DNA of 64,000 bases. Source: Anaerolineae bacterium. GTDB lineage: Bacteria > Chloroflexota > Anaerolineae > Aggregatilineales > Phototrophicaceae. The notes beneath the pieces are model-generated. The model was not told where the DNA came from, ran no database searches, and saw nothing but the letters and a program-made list of their open reading frames with translations. Below, piece after piece: positions 61,903-64,000 of the stretch. Numbering within the stretch: the first letter of the stretch is position 1; each line of letters starts with the position of its first letter. Made by a program: the position numbers and the translations under genes. The stretch is taken from positions 310,001 to 374,000 of the forward strand of contig JADLAY010000069.1 of the NCBI GenBank assembly GCA_020849765.1, read 5' to 3'.

Positions 61903-62214
61903 ATGAAGAAGGTTTTTGTGATCGAGTCCATCGACAACGTGGGCACGAACGTTTTCGAACCGATCGAAAAGGGCGATACGGTCGGCACGCACGGCGTCAC
62001 CAGCGAAATTACCGTCACGGCCAACGATGCCGTCCCTTACGGACACAAGGTCGCCATCCGCGAGATCAAGAAGGGCGAGACGGTCTACAAGTATGGGCTG
62101 AGCATCGGCAGCGCCCTGGTCGACATCCAGCCGGGCGATCACGTGCACGTCCATAACATCGAGAGCAATCGCGGTCGCGGCGACAAGGCGCAGAAGGACG
62201 CGACGGTCAGCTAG
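61903..62214 (+). CDS. UxaA-type dehydratase small subunit (SAF domain)
   Basis: 103 residues. A SAF-fold domain as in the N-terminal part of altronate dehydratase (UxaA) and in the small subunits of split enzymes such as SuyA: VGTNVFEPIEKGDTVG, GHKVAIREIKKGETVYKYG and SIGSALVDIQPGDHVHVHN are typical. It should form a complex with the large subunit encoded 117 bp downstream. AGGAG precedes the ATG, 19 bp after the GH4 stop. The split arrangement is known from several bacteria, so this is not a broken gene. Confidence 0.88.
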   Translation: MKKVFVIESIDNVGTNVFEPIEKGDTVGTHGVTSEITVTANDAVPYGHKVAIREIKKGETVYKYGLSIGSALVDIQPGDHVHVHNIESNRGRGDKAQKDATVS

Positions 62215-62331
62215 CACATGAGCGGATTAGCAGATTGGCAGGTTAGCGCGGTCAGATGCTGATCACCAATCTACTGCTCCGCCCTTCGACATGATGAAAC
62301 GATCAAGGCGCAATGACGAGGAGTAAGGCGC

Positions 62332-63504
62332 ATGTCTGAATGGCTTGGTTATGTTCGCCCAGATGGCACGGTTGGCGCGCGCAATCTGGTTTTGATTCTG
62401 TCCGGCACACTCTATGCAAACAATCTGTGCCGCCACGTTTCCGAAATGATCTACGGCTCGGTCTCGATCGAGCATCCCCTGGGACGCACGCAGGTGGCGC
62501 CCGATCTGCGGCTGACGCGCAAGTTCCTGAGCGGCACCGGCGCCAACCCGAACGTCGGCGCGGTTGTCATCATCGACCACTTCCGCGAGGAAAATTGCAC
62601 TGCCGAAGACATCGCGAATGACATCAGCCCGACCGGCAAGCTGATCGCGACGGTCAACATCCGTTACGACGGCGGCTACGTCAACGCGCTGGATAAGGCG
62701 CTGCACTACGCGGCGGACTTCACGCGCCAGTTGAGCAATCAGCGGCGCGAGCCGGTGCCCGTCTCCAAGCTGCTGTTCGGCGTCAACTGCGGCACGTCGG
62801 ATACGACGTCGGGCCTGTCGAGCAACGTCGCCACCGGCATGACCTCGGACAAGATCATCGCCCAGGGCGGGCGCACGATCCTGGCCGAGACGACCGAATG
62901 GATGGGCGCGGAACCCTGGTTCATGGAGCGCGCCGAGAACGACGAGATCCGCAAGCAGATCACGGATGCCATCGCGCACATGGAAGCGCGCGCTCTCGCC
63001 AGCGGCGAGGACATCCGCGGCTCGCAGCCGACCGGCGATAACATCCTCGGCGGCCTGAGCAGCATCGAGGAAAAGTCGATGGGTGCGACCAAGAAGGCGG
63101 GCACCAAGTCGAAGATCGTCGGCTACCTGGATATCTGTGATCGGCCCGGCGACAAGTCCGGTCTGTATGTGATGTACGGGCCAGGCCACGGCGGCGAGTC
63201 GATCAGCAGCATCGCGGCGGCGGGCTCCCAGGTGCTCGTCTTCAGCACGGGCGGCGGCCACACGATCTCGCACCCGATCATGCCGACGATCAAGGTGACC
63301 GGCAACCGCAACAGCTACGAAGCGATGAAGGACACGGTCGACCTGGACGTGAGCGGCATCCTGCACGACGAGATCACGATGGAGCAGGGCGGCGAGATGG
63401 TCTACGACGAGGTGATGGCGACGGCCAGTGGTCGTCTGACGAAATCCGAGGTATTCATGGATCACAACGGGTTCGCCATCCACCGCATCGGCGTCAGTAT
63501 TTAA
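62332..63504 (+). CDS. UxaA-type dehydratase large subunit
   Basis: 390 residues. Matches the C-terminal (GD/altronate dehydratase) domain of UxaA and of SuyB. Motifs: GTVGARNLVLILSGTLYANN at the start (residues about 10-29), GVNCGTSDTTSGLSSN, a conserved Cys in FRGENC-like region HFREENCTAE, and the ending TGGGHTISHPIMPTIKVTGN. The family removes water from galactarate, altronate or sulfolactate (or its sulfite). GAGGAG lies before the ATG. Together with the small subunit it probably dehydrates a sugar acid produced from the GH4 product; the exact acid is not assignable. Confidence 0.88.
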   Translation: MSEWLGYVRPDGTVGARNLVLILSGTLYANNLCRHVSEMIYGSVSIEHPLGRTQVAPDLRLTRKFLSGTGANPNVGAVVIIDHFREENCTAEDIANDISPTGKLIATVNIRYDGGYVNALDKALHYAADFTRQLSNQRREPVPVSKLLFGVNCGTSDTTSGLSSNVATGMTSDKIIAQGGRTILAETTEWMGAEPWFMERAENDEIRKQITDAIAHMEARALASGEDIRGSQPTGDNILGGLSSIEEKSMGATKKAGTKSKIVGYLDICDRPGDKSGLYVMYGPGHGGESISSIAAAGSQVLVFSTGGGHTISHPIMPTIKVTGNRNSYEAMKDTVDLDVSGILHDEITMEQGGEMVYDEVMATASGRLTKSEVFMDHNGFAIHRIGVSI

Positions 63505-63520
63505 AAGGCAACGTGTGTAC

Positions 63521-63540
63521 GGGCGGGATATATCCCGCCC
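63521..63540. repeat. 20-nt perfect palindrome
   Basis: GGGCGGGATA (63521-63530) is followed directly by its reverse complement TATCCCGCCC, flanked by GTAC and CTAC. It lies between the dehydratase and LarA-like genes. It resembles G-rich palindromes at 33094-33119 and 57446-57477 and may be one of a repeat family. Confidence 0.65.
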
Positions 63541-63568
63541 CTACGATGCATCATAGTGGCGGGTTGTG

Positions 63569-64000
63569 ATGGTGGACGTGCGTATCCCCTATGGCAAGGG
63601 CTATCTGACGGCGGCGCTGCCGGACGATCGGCGGGTCGAGCTGATCGCACCCGCGCAGGTGGCAGCGGCGAGCGACCCGGCGGCGGAGGTCGCGCTGGCG
63701 CTGGTGCAGCCGGTCGGCGGGCGGCGGCTGGAGGATTTCGCCGGGGCACGCAGTGTCGCGATCGCCATCAACGACAAGACGCGGCCTGTGCCTCATGCGC
63801 ATCTGCTGCCGCCGCTGCTGGCGTCGCTGGAGCGGATGGGCCTCGCGCCGGAGCAGATCACGTTCGTGATCGCGACCGGGACGCACCCGGTCATGCCGCC
63901 GGAAGAATACCCGCAGATCGTGCCGGAGGCGATCGCCGCACGCTACCGCATCCTCTGCCACGACTGCGAGGACGACGCTAACCTTGTCGACCTGGGCGAG
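63569..64000 (+). CDS. LarA-like (DUF2088) protein, N-terminal part only
   Basis: 144 codons before the right edge of the window. The N-terminus matches the LarA N-terminal domain: AINDKTRPVPHAHLLPPLLASL, FVIATGTHPVMPPEEYPQI and the CHDCEDDANLVDLGE segment where family members have a H-D-x-x-D. LarA racemises lactate using a nickel-pincer cofactor; the many related proteins act on other 2-hydroxy acids. Immediately after the UxaA-type subunits, a role as sugar-acid epimerase is plausible. ATG at 63569 (GTG codons flank it); no good ribosome site. Confidence 0.85.
   Translation, partial: MVDVRIPYGKGYLTAALPDDRRVELIAPAQVAAASDPAAEVALALVQPVGGRRLEDFAGARSVAIAINDKTRPVPHAHLLPPLLASLERMGLAPEQITFVIATGTHPVMPPEEYPQIVPEAIAARYRILCHDCEDDANLVDLGE

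Noticed and set aside
60447..62024. A 525-codon minus-strand open frame
   Set aside because: Antisense to the GH4 and UxaA small-subunit genes; composition typical of a shadow frame.
61903..62214. Idea that the small UxaA gene is a truncated pseudogene
   Set aside because: The SAF domain is complete, has its own ribosome site and stop, and the large-subunit gene follows; split UxaA/SuyAB arrangements are known.
1..64000. CRISPR arrays, tRNA genes, insertion sequences or prophage
   Set aside because: No regular 25-40-nt direct repeats with spacers, no cloverleaf-like sequence and no transposase, integrase or phage structural motif was found on reading both strands; short or degenerate cases could be missed.

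Overview
This is about 64 kb of GC-rich bacterial chromosome. The gene content suggests a heterotrophic Chloroflexota bacterium, perhaps of the Anaerolineae. The main reasons are three complete MalE/MalF/MalG-type sugar ABC transporters, secreted proteins with NEW3 domains (one beside a two-gene ABC exporter), many PAS-rich histidine kinases, and an rpsD gene standing outside the usual ribosomal operon. This assignment is an inference; no rRNA gene is present to confirm it. No tRNA, CRISPR array, transposase or prophage gene was seen.

Layout. 1-2240: 5' part of truB and a NodU/CmcH-type carbamoyltransferase (minus). 2744-10726 (plus): a secreted PIG-L deacetylase with NEW3 and CBM9-like domains, then sugar transporter 1, a GH4 glycosidase and a PfkB sugar kinase. 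10753-13889 (minus): M20 peptidase, an unrecognised membrane protein, a UbiA prenyltransferase. 13987-21249 (minus): three sensor kinases and a CheY/Rcp1-like regulator; one kinase has lost key ATP-binding residues. 21750-30927 (minus): ChaB, rhomboid protease, PRC-barrel protein, a PhoR/PhoB-like two-component pair, an HtrA/DegP protease, a NEW3 protein with an ABC-2 exporter, and a HEAT-repeat protein. 31285-45320 (minus): sugar transporter 3 followed, going upstream, by eight catabolic enzymes and an IclR regulator. 45676-49898 (plus): copper chaperone PCuAC, SCO1, a coiled-coil membrane protein, an alpha/beta hydrolase and a phosphodiesterase-like enzyme. 49905-53215: MFS transporter (minus), rpsD with a textbook terminator (plus), YeiH-type transporter (minus). 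53440-64000 (plus): a ROK regulator, fucose-isomerase-like enzyme, sugar transporter 2, transaldolase-like enzyme, GH4 glycosidase, split UxaA-type dehydratase and the start of a LarA-like gene.

How it fits together. Most of the window is catabolic: three regulator/transporter/enzyme cassettes for three carbohydrate-like substrates, none exactly matching a textbook pathway. The IclR cassette has a sound regulatory prediction: two copies of a ~29-nt element, one in front of iclR and one in front of the enzyme operon. Each of the three transporters has a strong hairpin between the binding-protein gene and the first permease gene, probably to give more binding protein than permease.

The most interesting signal is in 23.5-31 kb. 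Short tandem elements (T-N-R-C on the plus strand, CTGTCAC-like on the coding strand) recur with an 11-bp, occasionally 10-bp, period upstream of the NEW3/ABC operon (7 units), between the histidine kinase and the PRC-barrel/rhomboid operon (5 and 4 units), and upstream of degP (5 units). This is the 7+4 architecture of Pho-box-like sites for PhoB/OmpR-family regulators, and such a regulator is encoded inside the cluster. It suggests a local regulon for envelope protein quality control and export.
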